DNA from: Rhododendron vialii
Lineage: Eukaryota > Streptophyta > Magnoliopsida > Ericales > Ericaceae
DNA: 64,000 bases
Direction: 5' to 3'
Assembly: GCF_030253575.1 (NCBI RefSeq)
Contig: NC_080560.1
Span: forward strand, 41,029,001-41,093,000
A program made the translations under genes and the position numbers. The notes under the pieces are model-generated. The model had not been told where the DNA came from. It was given only the letters and a program-made list of their open reading frames with translations, and did no database searches. How positions within the stretch are numbered: the stretch's first letter is position 1; each line of letters opens with the position of its first letter. Below are positions 11,436 to 21,266 of this stretch, in pieces.

Positions 11436-11744
11436 TTAGAGCCAAATAGCACCGGCATCTTTGAGCATTTTCTTGAGTGAGCCATTGAGTTGAAGGGTCA
11501 TGACATTGTTGGCGGAGCCTACAAACCTACCGCCGATGAACACGGCCGGGACGGCAGGGTTGCACCCTAGCCTCATGAGAGCCCACTCCATCTCCCTCCC
11601 TCTCGAGTCCTCATCGAGCTCGTGAACCATAGGGCTCACCCCTTGCTCGTAAAATAGCCTCTTGATCGCGTGGCACATGCAACACGAACTCTTGCTGAAG
11701 ATCACCACCGCCTTCTGCGATGCCAATTTCCCTACGCGATCCAT
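11436..11744 (-). CDS. CC-type (ROXY-class) glutaredoxin
   Basis: An intronless 102-aa protein starting [10 protein letters not shown]. The active site CCMC occupies residues 21-24 after the strand AVVIFSKSS, replacing the CPYC of classical glutaredoxins; this dicysteine form is specific to land-plant CC-type GRXs. Further landmarks are the cis-proline region VPAVFIGG, the glycine pair GGRFVG and the C-terminal AIWL. The AIWL is a variant of the ALWL tail that ROXY proteins use, with the preceding leucine-rich LKKML, in contacts with TGA bZIP factors. Known members act in nucleus and cytosol, use glutathione poorly, and regulate TGA-dependent development, defence or nitrogen responses. I chose the Met at 11744 because it gives the family's usual length (about 100 aa); the longer upstream frame (to 11861) reads through the 5' leader and TATA region. 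Which ROXY/GRXS paralogue it is cannot be decided here. Confidence 0.93.
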   Translation of the reverse strand: MDRVGKLASQKAVVIFSKSSCCMCHAIKRLFYEQGVSPMVHELDEDSRGREMEWALMRLGCNPAVPAVFIGGRFVGSANNVMTLQLNGSLKKMLKDAGAIWL

Positions 11745-11870
11745 CAAAAACCCTAATCTCAAAAAACCAAAAAAAAAAAGAATTTTAAACAAATTTCTAT
11801 GTTGGAAAATTATGAGAGAGGGTCGGGATATAGCTTGTGATGGTATGTGTTTGAAGTACACATGAAGCTC

Positions 11871-11910
11871 TATATATAGAGAGAGAGAGAGAGGAGAGAG
11901 AGAGAAGGTG
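11871..11910 (-). promoter_or_regulatory. TATA box and CT-repeat of the glutaredoxin promoter
   Basis: TATATATA at 11871-11878 lies about 127 nt upstream of the start codon on the minus strand. Immediately upstream of it is a (TC)n/(GA)n tract to about 11910. A strong TATA box plus a pyrimidine tract is a common plant core-promoter arrangement. Confidence 0.55.
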
Positions 11911-12402
11911 GTGAGTTTGCAAAGTGATCAAGAAAAGGAGATGAAAAGGTGAAGGTTCTTTCAGATAATTGGATATAGATGCTGAGCAGCTCAAGACACA
12001 TAACCCTCGAATTTTGATAGGGACTGACTTGTGTGGTTTACTGCGTAAGATTACGCTGTTAATTTGTGCTAAGAATCAATGAAATTGTGTATAAGAATTA
12101 ATTCTAATGCTGCCCCAAAGCACAACCATGTGGAAAAAAAAAACTTATATATTAATTTCTAGAAGAAAAAAAAAAAAACTTCTAGAATTTCAAAACTCAG
12201 TAGAGCTATGTTAATTTCTATTTATGCATTTTTTGGCATGAAGTCAGGGTGTTAGGACCAGCTTACGCGGGTCTCAACTACTAAACTCATTTTCGATCCG
12301 GTCAAAGACAAACCATTTACGCATGGTCTAGAGAATATTGTAAACTGTGCATGTTCATTTATTTTGAAGCATGGAGATAAGACATACACCAATTACACAC
12401 CT
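11911..12402. other. Upstream region of the glutaredoxin gene
   Basis: No gene is seen. A short inverted pair, ACTTATATATTAATTTCTAG and CTTCTAGAATTTC around 12145-12190, is separated by an A-run. I could not define specific operator sites. Confidence 0.4.
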
Positions 12403-12618
12403 AGGGGTTGCCCCAGTGGTTTGGGCATCCGCCCAAGCTTCGAGAGTACTTCTTAAGGTCTGGAGTTCGATTTCCCAACATGCGAGTACCCTGAAGTAAG
12501 TTGGGTTTGCCGTGACCGGTGTGGCCGTGCTAGCTCTCCCGGAGATTTGGATTGCATAATTGGATCGATATAGTGGCTTGGGTGTGAGACCGTTCCTCCG
12601 TTAAAAAGAAAAAAAGAG
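12403..12618 (+). mobile_element. tRNA-derived SINE, family A, copy 2
   Basis: GGGGTTGCCCCAGTGGTTTG (A-box region) and GGTCTGGAGTTCGATTTCCC (B box) start the element. The body shares CCCTGAAGTAAGTTGGG, GTGACCGGTG and CTCCCGGAGATTTGGA with the copy at 3409-3638, and it ends in an A-rich tail. GACATACACCAAT at 12381-12393 and GACGTACACGAAT at 12619-12631 are probable decayed target duplications; the left one is separated from the apparent start by a few bases. Confidence 0.7.
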
Positions 12619-12631
12619 GACGTACACGAAT

Positions 12632-14229
12632 AGTTACATCACATATATCTGACGTGCAAGGTTCTGCGCATATTTCGAATAGCATTTTCTATATAGTAAA
12701 GTTGGTCCAATATCAGAGCACTTGGAATCAATATTCTAGTTGTTTGTTAAAAGTGATTGAAAGAAACAAAATAAAATAAAATAAAATTAAGAAGGTGGTG
12801 GTAATTTAGAACTTTCAGGGGAAAATGAAAAGTGAATTTGTCACATGTCACCCTTTTGGATTGAGGGAATATAGCACAAAAGGTTCTCACGTTTTGGGCC
12901 AAAATTCTATACATGTCACACCTCTTCCAGTGACGATAGACTCAGCGAAAAGTAAGACAATGAGACCATAAGAGTGGTTGCAGGGTGAATGGATGAGATG
13001 CTCGAGGAATAAGTGACCACTTAAAACTCGCGTGAAAGCTAATCAAAAGTCTTTTGCACAAAAATCTAGAAATGCTATCACTGTTTAAAATCAATGTCAG
13101 TGATGGCTTAATTAACACCCCTTATTATTATTATTATTTTGTAGTATTTTATTAGTAGTTACGTAATTTTAAATTTTATTTTAATACTCAACACAGGACA
13201 TTATGAACGCCTATAAGCTCAAATAGTTTCATAATTGAACACTTAATACTTTAGCACAACCAAATCCCATACATGACTATATTAACAAAAATTTAAAAAA
13301 CACAATTGATTCTATACCTCGCAAAAGATAGCATATCTTTAAAAATTATCCGAGATAATCTATTCGCTACAATTTCCATTAAAAGAACAATAGTGGAATT
13401 AATAGGCTGGTTTGATTCACACTTGGCTTAAAATAAGAAAATTTGCCGAGAACAATTGTAAAATCTCATGGATCTTTAAGTTTCTGATCGCACTATTCAT
13501 GTTGATATATGAAATTTTGTACACAGATCGATTATTGGTATTCGCATGTTGTCCGGGAATTAAATTGAAAAACATTTTTCCCATTTTTCTCTCTCTATCT
13601 TTATCTACTAAAAGCGAAAAAAGAAAAGAAAAGAAGAGAAAAAGCATAAGATGAGAACGTAATGTGTCATTTGGTTCTCATTCGTTCTCTTCCACTAACT
13701 TTTACATCTCTTTCTTCTTTTAAGGACGGAATATGATGATTGTGAGCTATATGTATAAATTGGTACATACTCTGTACGACTGTACCAAATGCATGCGTTT
13801 CCGTAATCAACTCTTGCGCTGCACTCGCGCTCTTAATATTTGTTCTCTTTGCGAATTCTGGTAGTTTGACATATAATGCAAAAATGCTTTCGCGCTCACT
13901 TTTTCGCTCACGCACGCGCACGAATTATATGGATTAGCTATGCCGCACCTCACCAACTCTTACAAGCAATCTGTTTCATGCCACGAACCGCCCTCGCATT
14001 CTTCTCTCTCTCTCTCTCTCTCTCTCTCTTATCTTCAAAAAGTTGACATTCTTTCTGAAGTAGGCCGTTGTACCCACCTGGTTTCTATGAGTTCTTATTC
14101 TCTCTCTCAATCCTAAATTTGATGCATTTTTTAAAGAGAAAAGATTTTATTAACTTCGAATATAATAGTACATCAAGCTAATTAATACAAGGAAATATTG
14201 CAAAGGATTTGTTAGCAAGATACCAACAA
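12632..14229. other. Gene-free AT-rich sequence with CT microsatellite
   Basis: No gene is supported. Overlapping frames at 13412-13654 (+) and 13417-13647 (-) are AT-rich and domainless. A (CT)n run lies at about 14002-14030. Confidence 0.5.
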
Positions 14230-14234
14230 ACAAG

Positions 14235-16219
14235 TGTGGGCACGCGCCCCTGGGAATTTTATTCGTAAAATTGGGCGCGGCCCTTTTTGTTGGAAGAGCG
14301 CGGCGAAACGCCTCGATTCGGAGTCGCCACTCGGGTTTTAGCGGTAGGAGCACCCAAGGAACCGAACTCGAAAAACGTTTGCCACGTTTGTTTGATTTTG
14401 AAAAGGCGTAGACCGGTCCGTCGTCACCTTCGATATCTGAGGTTCGGGAGCCATGTTACGAGAGGGGAAGGGTTTTATGGCACCCCTCTCGCCCAATCCG
14501 GAGATCAGTCTCTACTCGGGCGTTTTATAAAACATTTGCATTTTTCTCTCATTTGATCATTTTTTAGCCAGTTAGGGCGGGGGAACAGTTAATGGGGGGT
14601 TAAAACTTTAACAAGTTGCAATTAGGCGACAAAATGTTTATGGATGATTTTGATTGCAATGCTAAACATAGATTGAGAACAAGTACTGAGTAGCTTGAAT
14701 AAACTGAAGTACGCTGCCCTGAAGGAACGTAAGCAGGTTCCGTCAGCATGCACTGGCCGAGCCACTGCATGCTGATTGTACATGCGCACGCCACCTCATA
14801 ACTGGCGTACTCCACTTGTTAAGCTTCACAGTCCCTATTTGCAATCCTCTGGGCTCTGGAAAGGGACCAGCGCACACCCAGGACAAACCATGCAGTTAAA
14901 TAAGCAGGATATATACATTTACAGACAGATGAGATGGCTTGAAGCCATGAAAATAGACAGGAAACCCCCTAAACAATGTGGGGACAGAAAGGAGGCCAGG
15001 ATTGAACTAAGATGCAAAGGGCCAGCCACTGGATCCTAGCTTTAACTGCCGTACGCCAGTCATGGACTGTCGTACGCACGTTGGACCCTAATCCAGTGCT
15101 TGGCTTTTGCATCATCTGGGCTCTGGAGCGTGACCAGAAGGATCCCAGGGGCCTTTTGAGCAGATAAGAAGCGAGTATTAACTACTACATCTAAACAGTT
15201 CTAAATATACAGAAAGCGGTAAACTGGTTATTTAGCATGCAAGGGTGACTGACAGAAAGATAAAATAAGAGGAATGACGATCCATGATCCCCACGCCAGT
15301 AGTGCTCGTTCTACCATGACTGGCGTACGGCATATGGTTACTGGCGTGCGCCATGTATCACCTCATACGTTTGTCGTATTTTGCCAGTTTGAGGCCAGGA
15401 CTAGTATTACTTACTAGCCTGGGCCTCACTGGTTCCCCTCAGGGGCCAAAAACAGAAAGGGACACAAAGGTGGTATACCTTTTTGTTTGAGGATTGAAGG
15501 TGGTATTGAACTTTAAAGCTTGGAGATGGAAGCTTAGATGGTGGCTGGATGTCAGCAGGGTGTGTGGAAGTGGGCTGTTTTCTTTTCTCTTTCAATGGAA
15601 GAAAAAGGGATAGAGAGCAAGAAAGGAGGAAGGAGAGAGCTTCTACTTCTTAATGAGGCCAACCCCTTGCAAATGAATGCAAGGGGGGTATTTATAGGGG
15701 GGGAAGACTGAGATCAGTTAGGTGCTAAGGCCTGTTTGGCTGGCTAAGGCAAGGTTGGAGCCTCCCATGCATTAAATGCATGGGACTTGCCTTGATGGGG
15801 GGTGTAGGAGAGAGAGGGAACGTCTCTGCCGAAAGTAATCATCAGGGACGCTGTAGCCGACGTCAGGGTGGCACAAAAGTCCCGCCCAAGTTGCTGAATA
15901 AAGTTGATTTGACTGGGTTTGACTGGCGTGCGCCACTTGTAAATGGCGTGCGCCAGTAAAAGCTAAGCCACTGGTCGATGACTGACACGTGGCAGATAAC
16001 TGGCGTACGCCTCCAGGACACTGGCGTATGCCAATTGGGTTTTGCTGGGGCTGTTTGGCTCTGGTTTGAAGGGTTTTGAAAGGTGTTTGAGAGAGGTTCG
16101 GGACGCTCAAAGCTCGACCACACCTTTGTCCTTAAACTGTTTTCGACTAAAATCATCATTGGGGAAATATAAGATCGACAAATAACGTTATCTGGACAGT
16201 CCAGAATGGGGTGTCTACA
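14235..16219. mobile_element. Solo LTR of a Ty3/gypsy-like (Tat/Ogre-type?) retrotransposon
   Basis: The element is 1,985 bp, begins TGTGGGCACG and ends GGTGTCTACA, giving canonical TG...CA ends. It is flanked by a perfect 5-bp duplication ACAAG (14230-14234 and 16220-16224). No internal retrotransposon domains are present, so this is an LTR left after unequal recombination. The 5' part is GC-rich with words such as GGAGTCGCCACT and ATCCGGAGATCAGTCTCTAC that I associate with long Tat/Ogre LTRs; that family call is memory-based. The interior carries paired near-palindromes around GGCGTACGCC. Confidence 0.88.
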
Positions 16220-16235
16220 ACAAGGATTTGTTCGT

Positions 16236-16960
16236 AGATGGCAAAGGTGAGTGGGTTAAAGCTCCTCCCTCCATATTTGCAGTTTGAGTACGACGCTAAG
16301 TAAGGATTTGTTCCCCACCCTTGTGGGACCTTGACTAGTTTCGCGTGGAGGGCCCTTTTGATAGGAATTGAACTTCTTGTTCAACTCATAATGCCCTAGA
16401 GATCTTGAAAATTAGGATCATAGAAAATCGCAAGCAAACAGAAATAGTGTGTAACGAATAAGAAAAGAAAGAACACAAGATATACGTGGAAAACCTCAAC
16501 GCGAGGAAAAACCATGGGAGCCACACCAGTCTATTATGAAATCAAATCAAGAGTACAAGTCTTCTCGCAATCTCTTTGAGACTTGCGTTTTCTCTCGCCT
16601 CTCTCTGTTTTTCTCTAAAAATACGTTAACCTAATTACATACAAACTGCAGTGTAATATAGGTCGGGTCCTTTGCGGAAATTACACCCCAAGTCCTTGAA
16701 ATATCCTTGAAATTACACCCGAGCTAAACCACTGTTGAAGGTTGTCTGCACCTCGAACACCTTCTCCATCTAGTAGTACCTAGGTGGTGTTGTAGTGAAG
16801 TTTAGATGGCAAAGGTGAGTGGGTTAAAGCTCCTCCCTCCATGTCTGCGGTTAGAGTCTCACGCCATGTAAGGATTTGTTCCTCGCCTTATAGGACTTTG
16901 ATTGGTTTCGCGTGGAGGGCCCTTCTCCATCTAGTACCTAGGCGGTGTTGCGGTGACAAC
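16236..16960 (+). repeat. Tandem duplication interrupted by a roughly 400-bp insert
   Basis: A unit running from AGATGGCAAAGGTGAGTGGG to CGTGGAGGGCCCTT occurs at 16236-16357 and again at 16804-16924. The following block CTTCTCCATCTAGTA ... GGTGTTG occurs at about 16761-16800 and 16922-16960. The order is A, insert, B, A', B', so about 400 bp (16358-16760) entered the first unit after the duplication. The insert contains no domain I recognise. Confidence 0.65.
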
Positions 16961-18360
16961 CTATCATCATGGATAGTAGCTATGGCTCGAACTGGACATT
17001 CCACAACGGGTCGGAAATCTTATGGTCACTGCCAGAGGGTTGGTACGTATGTTAGTCGCCACTTCCCACCCTTTTCACTCATTGTGCATACCTTATGGTT
17101 AGCTGTACGTAGCTGAATCAATATATTAGAACCCGGTCGAATGGTTTTTGGCCAAGTGCATGTGTTGGTGGGAGGAGATATTCACACAAAATAGTAATTA
17201 AGCACACTTTTATTGATAATGCACAGAATGATTGCAAAGCTCTCACACGTCTCTCTGTCTTTCACTCACTCAACTCCCATACTTTTACAATACAAGAATT
17301 ACATGCAACCTATATATAGGCCAAACAAGAGAAGAAAATCAAAGATATGATGAACTCACTTTTATTGTTCAAATCACGAAGCGTATTACAGAAGTTCAAA
17401 AAGTCTTCAAGTCTGGTAAGGAACAGTACGTGCTCCACGTTTTTCTTCTCCCAATTATCCGCTTGCCCTTTGAAGCTTATCTGACTCAATCATAATCAAG
17501 CTGACTTTTCAATGTGGTCATGAAATTACGGATGCAGGATTTGAGTGTGGGTTGGGCGACTAACAATATAACAAATTAAGTTTAGAACCTATGAAAGGCA
17601 ACACTAATTGAGCCTATAATAAAAGTTGCAAGACCATTATGAGCAAGATTATCATTATATAGTTTCGATCAACCTCTACGATTACAAAAATATGATCGTA
17701 AATAAGTACATGCATAAAATATAGATTGTATAGTGCATTCATTTATATTCCAAAAGCACAATGCAAAACCTAGCATTCCATCACTATACAAAAGTAAGAA
17801 CTTATATAAAGCTGCGCTCGTCACACATTTATGATGTAATTAAAATGCATTTATAATGGAATCAACGCCAAAGCACCATTCCATGTTTTTCTCAATGTAA
17901 GTAAGCATATTCATAACTGAAAAATGCTCGCTCTGTTGTAGCCATGAAACTGGTAAAATTAACACCAGACGAATCAATCTATCAATGAAAAAATAAATTA
18001 TTGCATGACATTGTTGTTGGCATAACTTAGAAATTGTGGACAAATTCTGAAACTCCGAATGCTTCAAAACATCAAGCTCATAATTTTGCTCCTGAAACTT
18101 CAAATATAATTTTTCTTGCTCGGTGAAGTCTTTGGGGTAGCATATGCTTGCAAGCTTCCAAATATTATCAATATCTACAGGTTCTATTCTACTCTAATAC
18201 TACTATTCATTGAAAATGATAGGATGATGGATACTCCATTAAATTTTCAAACTCTCTTAGATGAGCAGGTAAAAAAAATATTGGTTGGGTGAACAGATAT
18301 AGTTATAATTTTTTTTTAAATTTTTTTTGGGAATGATTATAAGAAAATTTTAAAATTTGG
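16961..18360. other. Gene-free AT-rich sequence
   Basis: No gene or clear repeat. Frames at 17232-17495 (+) and 17840-18103 (-) have no recognisable domain. Confidence 0.5.
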
Positions 18361-18361
18361 G

Positions 18362-18565
18362 TAGAGCAATTGCCTGGACTCATCCGCCCTTGCGTCGGTC
18401 CTTGAAAAGGCTTGTCCTCAAGAGGTCACAAGTTCTAATTCCATGAAGGCCAAACACACCAAACCTTAGGTCATTGGAAGTTTGTCCGGTCATTAACTTT
18501 AAGATCTCAGAATTAATCAAGATGCACATAAACTGGTCTGTACATCTGGTTATTAAAATAGAAAA
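18362..18565 (+). mobile_element. Probable SINE, family C
   Basis: GTAGAGCAATTGCCTGGACT resembles an A box, and GGTCACAAGTTCTAATTCCA about 60 bp downstream resembles a B box. The 3' end GGTCTGTACATCTGGTTATT is followed by an A-rich tail and is shared with the segment ending near 2930. No clear target duplication was found. Confidence 0.5.
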
Positions 18566-18595
18566 CTAGGTATCAAGTAATGTGATATAAGATAA

Positions 18596-18727
18596 GGGAA
18601 AATGACTGTCAATGGCGTGTTTTGATAATTAATACATTCTAAGGACAAGCTAAAAACATTTGTTAATGCTGAAAATTTCCTTGAAGAGTATTAATTATCA
18701 AAACACGTCTTGGGCCGTCATTTTCCC
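18596..18727. mobile_element. Mutator-like MITE, copy 1
   Basis: The element is 132 bp. The ends GGGAAAATGACTGTCAATGG and the inverse ending GGGCCGTCATTTTCCC pair over more than 35 bp, including GTGTTTTGATAATTAATA. Flanking 9-mers ATAAGATAA (18587-18595) and AAAAGATAA (18728-18736) differ at one base, the target-site length of Mutator-like elements. A sister copy with a perfect 9-bp duplication lies at 38825-38955. Confidence 0.8.
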
Positions 18728-19423
18728 AAAAGATAACGAGTAACACTACATGCATGACTCGGTAATTGGACAAGAATAACCAGGCCCATTAAACATCTAA
18801 CGAGGCCTTCGCCAGCCCACATCACTTTGCATATCAATGGGCTGGATTCCAAACCTTTTCAGCATTCCAACCCAAACTAATAGAACTCAAATAAAGTACC
18901 TCATTTGGTGTACACCAAATGCACAATATGTTGTCTAGAACTTATTCCGAAATCTCACATAGATGATCATAGCCTCTCAATTCTTTAAAGATGATTTTTT
19001 AAGAATTTAAATAAAAAATCAACTCAGTCGAATATCTATAAAAACTTGATCAGTTATTTGCTCAATTTCCTAACAAGACATTGAGCAAGAATCGATCATG
19101 CACTTAAAGATATTTGACTGAGCTGATTTTTTCAGCAATACTTAAAAATGGTCTTGCTAACCTCCGCCAACTAGGTAGAGGATAATATGCCAATAATTTC
19201 AAAACAAGTTCGAATATCAATATATATCTCATGGATATAAATATACTTTCACAAATCTCAATACATCTTTTTCAGATATCTATGCACCTTTTACCTATTA
19301 TGGTAAACCTTTTGGGTGGAGGTTATAATAATTTCTTAAAAAATTATTTTAAATAAATTGAGGGCTCAGACCAATTGTATGAGATCCGAGATGGGTCGTA
19401 TTGATGGTCCCATTTCGTATTGG

Positions 19424-19540
19424 GCTTATTGGGCCCCAACATCAACCACCTTTTTAACTTTGCATTCAACACGTGATTGGAGGAGAAATATCCAGACAAC
19501 CCAATCCCAATACAACCGTGGGGCCCACGACGGCCCATAT
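19424..19540 (+). promoter_or_regulatory. Site II/TCP-type promoter elements of the kelch gene
   Basis: TTGGGCTTATTGGGCCCC (about 19424-19441) and GTGGGGCCCACGACGGCCCA (about 19518-19537) supply several TGGGCC/GGGCCCAC boxes just upstream of a pyrimidine-rich leader. Such boxes are typical of constitutive plant housekeeping promoters bound by TCP factors. Their role here is inferred from position. Confidence 0.5.
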
Positions 19541-20061
19541 GCCGCACGTAATAAATGCCGTCTCTCTTTCTCTCTCTTCTCTCCCTCTCTCTCCTCGAGT
19601 CACAAAAAAACACATACTTACCAAACGGTCGCCTTTTCCACTGAAATCAGGGGATTCGTGCGCGCCTCTATCACCCCCGGCGCAATATAGAATCGCGCGA
19701 CAGTATCACGATGTCAGGGGCAGTAAAAGACGTAGGCCATGTGAAAGGAAAAGACAAAAACGAAACCGATGCTATCTTACGCAGTATGCGGAAAAAACAA
19801 ACAGGTCAGTACGAGTGTATACAGTCTGTATCTGTATGTGTATCGTCGTGTGCAGCGACATTGCGAAGACATTGTTGTGAATCTTGTGAATGACAATGCA
19901 AATCTGAAAACCCAGTTGGCTGGACATTGTTTTCGTCAAAATCTTGGTAGGATAGGTATTCGGATTTCAGAGCCTGGTTCGATGGTTTGTTTCGGTGCAA
20001 TGTGCGTGGAGAAGCCGTAAGGATTACTGTCAGAGTTTGCTCCAGAGCCTGAGGTAATACT

Positions 20062-20251
20062 TTTCATGAACTTGTTGCTTCTGAATTTGTGTGTTTGGGT
20101 TCGAGAGAGAGAGAGTGTGTGTGTGTTTAATTTAGAGCTTTTCTTGGATTTAATGGGTTTATTTCTTTGATGCCAATGCTCTGACTCTTGTAAATGTACT
20201 ATATGCTTCTATTTTGAAAACTCATCCATGAACTGGTTGCTTCTCAATTTG

Positions 20252-20310
<59 letters not shown>

Positions 20311-20540
20311 GGATTATGATGTGTTCATTTCTTTCTTGCCAGTGCTCTGACTCTTGTAAATGATATATGTTTCTTAGTTTGAAAGTTCACCACGAACTTG
20401 TTGCTTCTGGATTTTTGGAGAGAGAGAGAGAGTGTGTGTTTAAGTTAGAGCCTTGTTGGAGTCAATGAGTTCATTTCTTTGTTGCCAGTGCTCTGGCTCT
20501 TGCAAATAAGGCTGTGTTTCTTGTTTCTGGGAGGGAAAAT
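20062..20540 (+). repeat. Three tandem units of about 150-165 bp in the 5'-UTR intron
   Basis: Each unit reads roughly: GAACTTGTTGCTTCT, a GA or GT microsatellite, TTCATTTCTTTNTTGCCAGT, GCTCTGACTCTTGTAAAT, then a TNTGTTTCTT box. Units start near 20066, 20229 and 20391. A partial fourth unit (GCTCCGACTCTTGTAAATGC ... TACTTGTTGCTTCTTATTC) follows at about 20980-21050 after a TRIM-like insertion. The (GA)n in unit 2 runs over about 58 bp (20251-20307). Confidence 0.7.
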
Positions 20541-20649
20541 GATTTTGGGAGTCCACTTTTTGATAACCACGCTCCAAAATATGTCTTTTAATGTTCAAAA
20601 TACACATAGCAGAAAAGACAAATCTTTGGAGTGTGATTATCACCAAGTA

Positions 20650-20960
20650 GGGTTCCAAAATCGTTTCTCTAGATTATATTAACCAAGCTTGGAGGGCTTA
20701 CGTAAGTGATGTGGGATAAAGTCACACAGTTCTTCTCACGTCCAGTTCGGTAGCACGTGCATGTATGACAAGGTGAGGGAATTGGCTCGGGCATAAACTT
20801 GACCACGTGAGAAGAGGCCACCGAAAGACCTGGCTCTAATATTAGAATTCTTGGAGGGTTCCAAACTAAAACTAATTGGCAATAGGTGGAATAGCCGCTA
20901 TTTATATTAACCAAGCTTGGGTGGCTTAGGTGAGCGATGTGGAATATAGCCTGACATTTA
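20650..20960 (-). mobile_element. Truncated TRIM/Copia-like LTR element
   Basis: Read on minus, a direct repeat (CACATCGCTCACCTAAGCCA ... CAAGCTTGGTTAATATAA near 20959-20900, and CACATCACTTACGTAAGCCC ... CAAGCTTGGTTAATATAA near 20717-20672) brackets a segment with TATTAGAGCCAGG. That word resembles the TGGTATCAGAGC primer-binding site complementary to initiator tRNA-Met. Arrangement and size fit a TRIM whose second LTR is truncated. It lies between tandem units 3 and 4 of the host intron. Confidence 0.55.
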
Positions 20961-21266
20961 GTTACATTTTTTGTCTGTGCTCCGACTCTTGTAAATGCCA
21001 TGTTTCCTGCTTTTTGGGGCTTTCATTCATGTACTTGTTGCTTCTTATTCATGTACATCTGTATTTGTGTTGATGTGTGAGCGTGGTTGTATATGTGTAG
21101 AAAGAGAGTTTAAGAGCGGTTTTGGATGACAGCGTGGCTGCATTTGTCACTGTTCTACGTGGTTTGATTCTTGTAGATGTGAGGATTTGTTCCAATGAAG
21201 TTTTGTTGGTTTGTTGTCATTTATGATTTACACAGGTTTTAACTGTGGAAACTTCTGTAGAAGAAA

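Larger units (their letters stand above)
19560..21266 (+). other. 5' leader and first intron of the kelch gene
   Basis: A CT-rich tract at about 19560-19600 probably marks the transcription start region. The coding ATG at 21267 lies in an exon whose acceptor is CACAG at 21231-21235, so at least one 5'-UTR intron ends there. The upstream non-coding exon could end at 19802 (ACAG before GTCAGTACG) or near 20051 (CTGAG before GTAATAC). An ATG at 19711 opens a short upstream frame that I do not consider the main start. The intron contains tandem units and a truncated TRIM-like element, listed separately. Confidence 0.5.

Noticed and set aside
11745..11861. N-terminal extension of the glutaredoxin frame
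   Set aside because: It would add 39 Phe/Leu-rich residues translated from the leader and nearly reach the TATA box; CC-type glutaredoxins are about 100 aa and start just before the first beta strand.
12403..12618. tRNA gene
   Set aside because: A- and B-box-like words are present, but no cloverleaf or CCA-stem pairing can be made; the A-rich tail and flanking repeats fit a SINE instead.
19473..19893. Overlapping 60-135-aa plus frames upstream of the kelch gene, including an ATG at 19711
   Set aside because: They do not splice in frame to the kelch exons, whereas the ATG at 21267 yields the family N-terminus MFGFSRRR. They are treated as leader or upstream frames.
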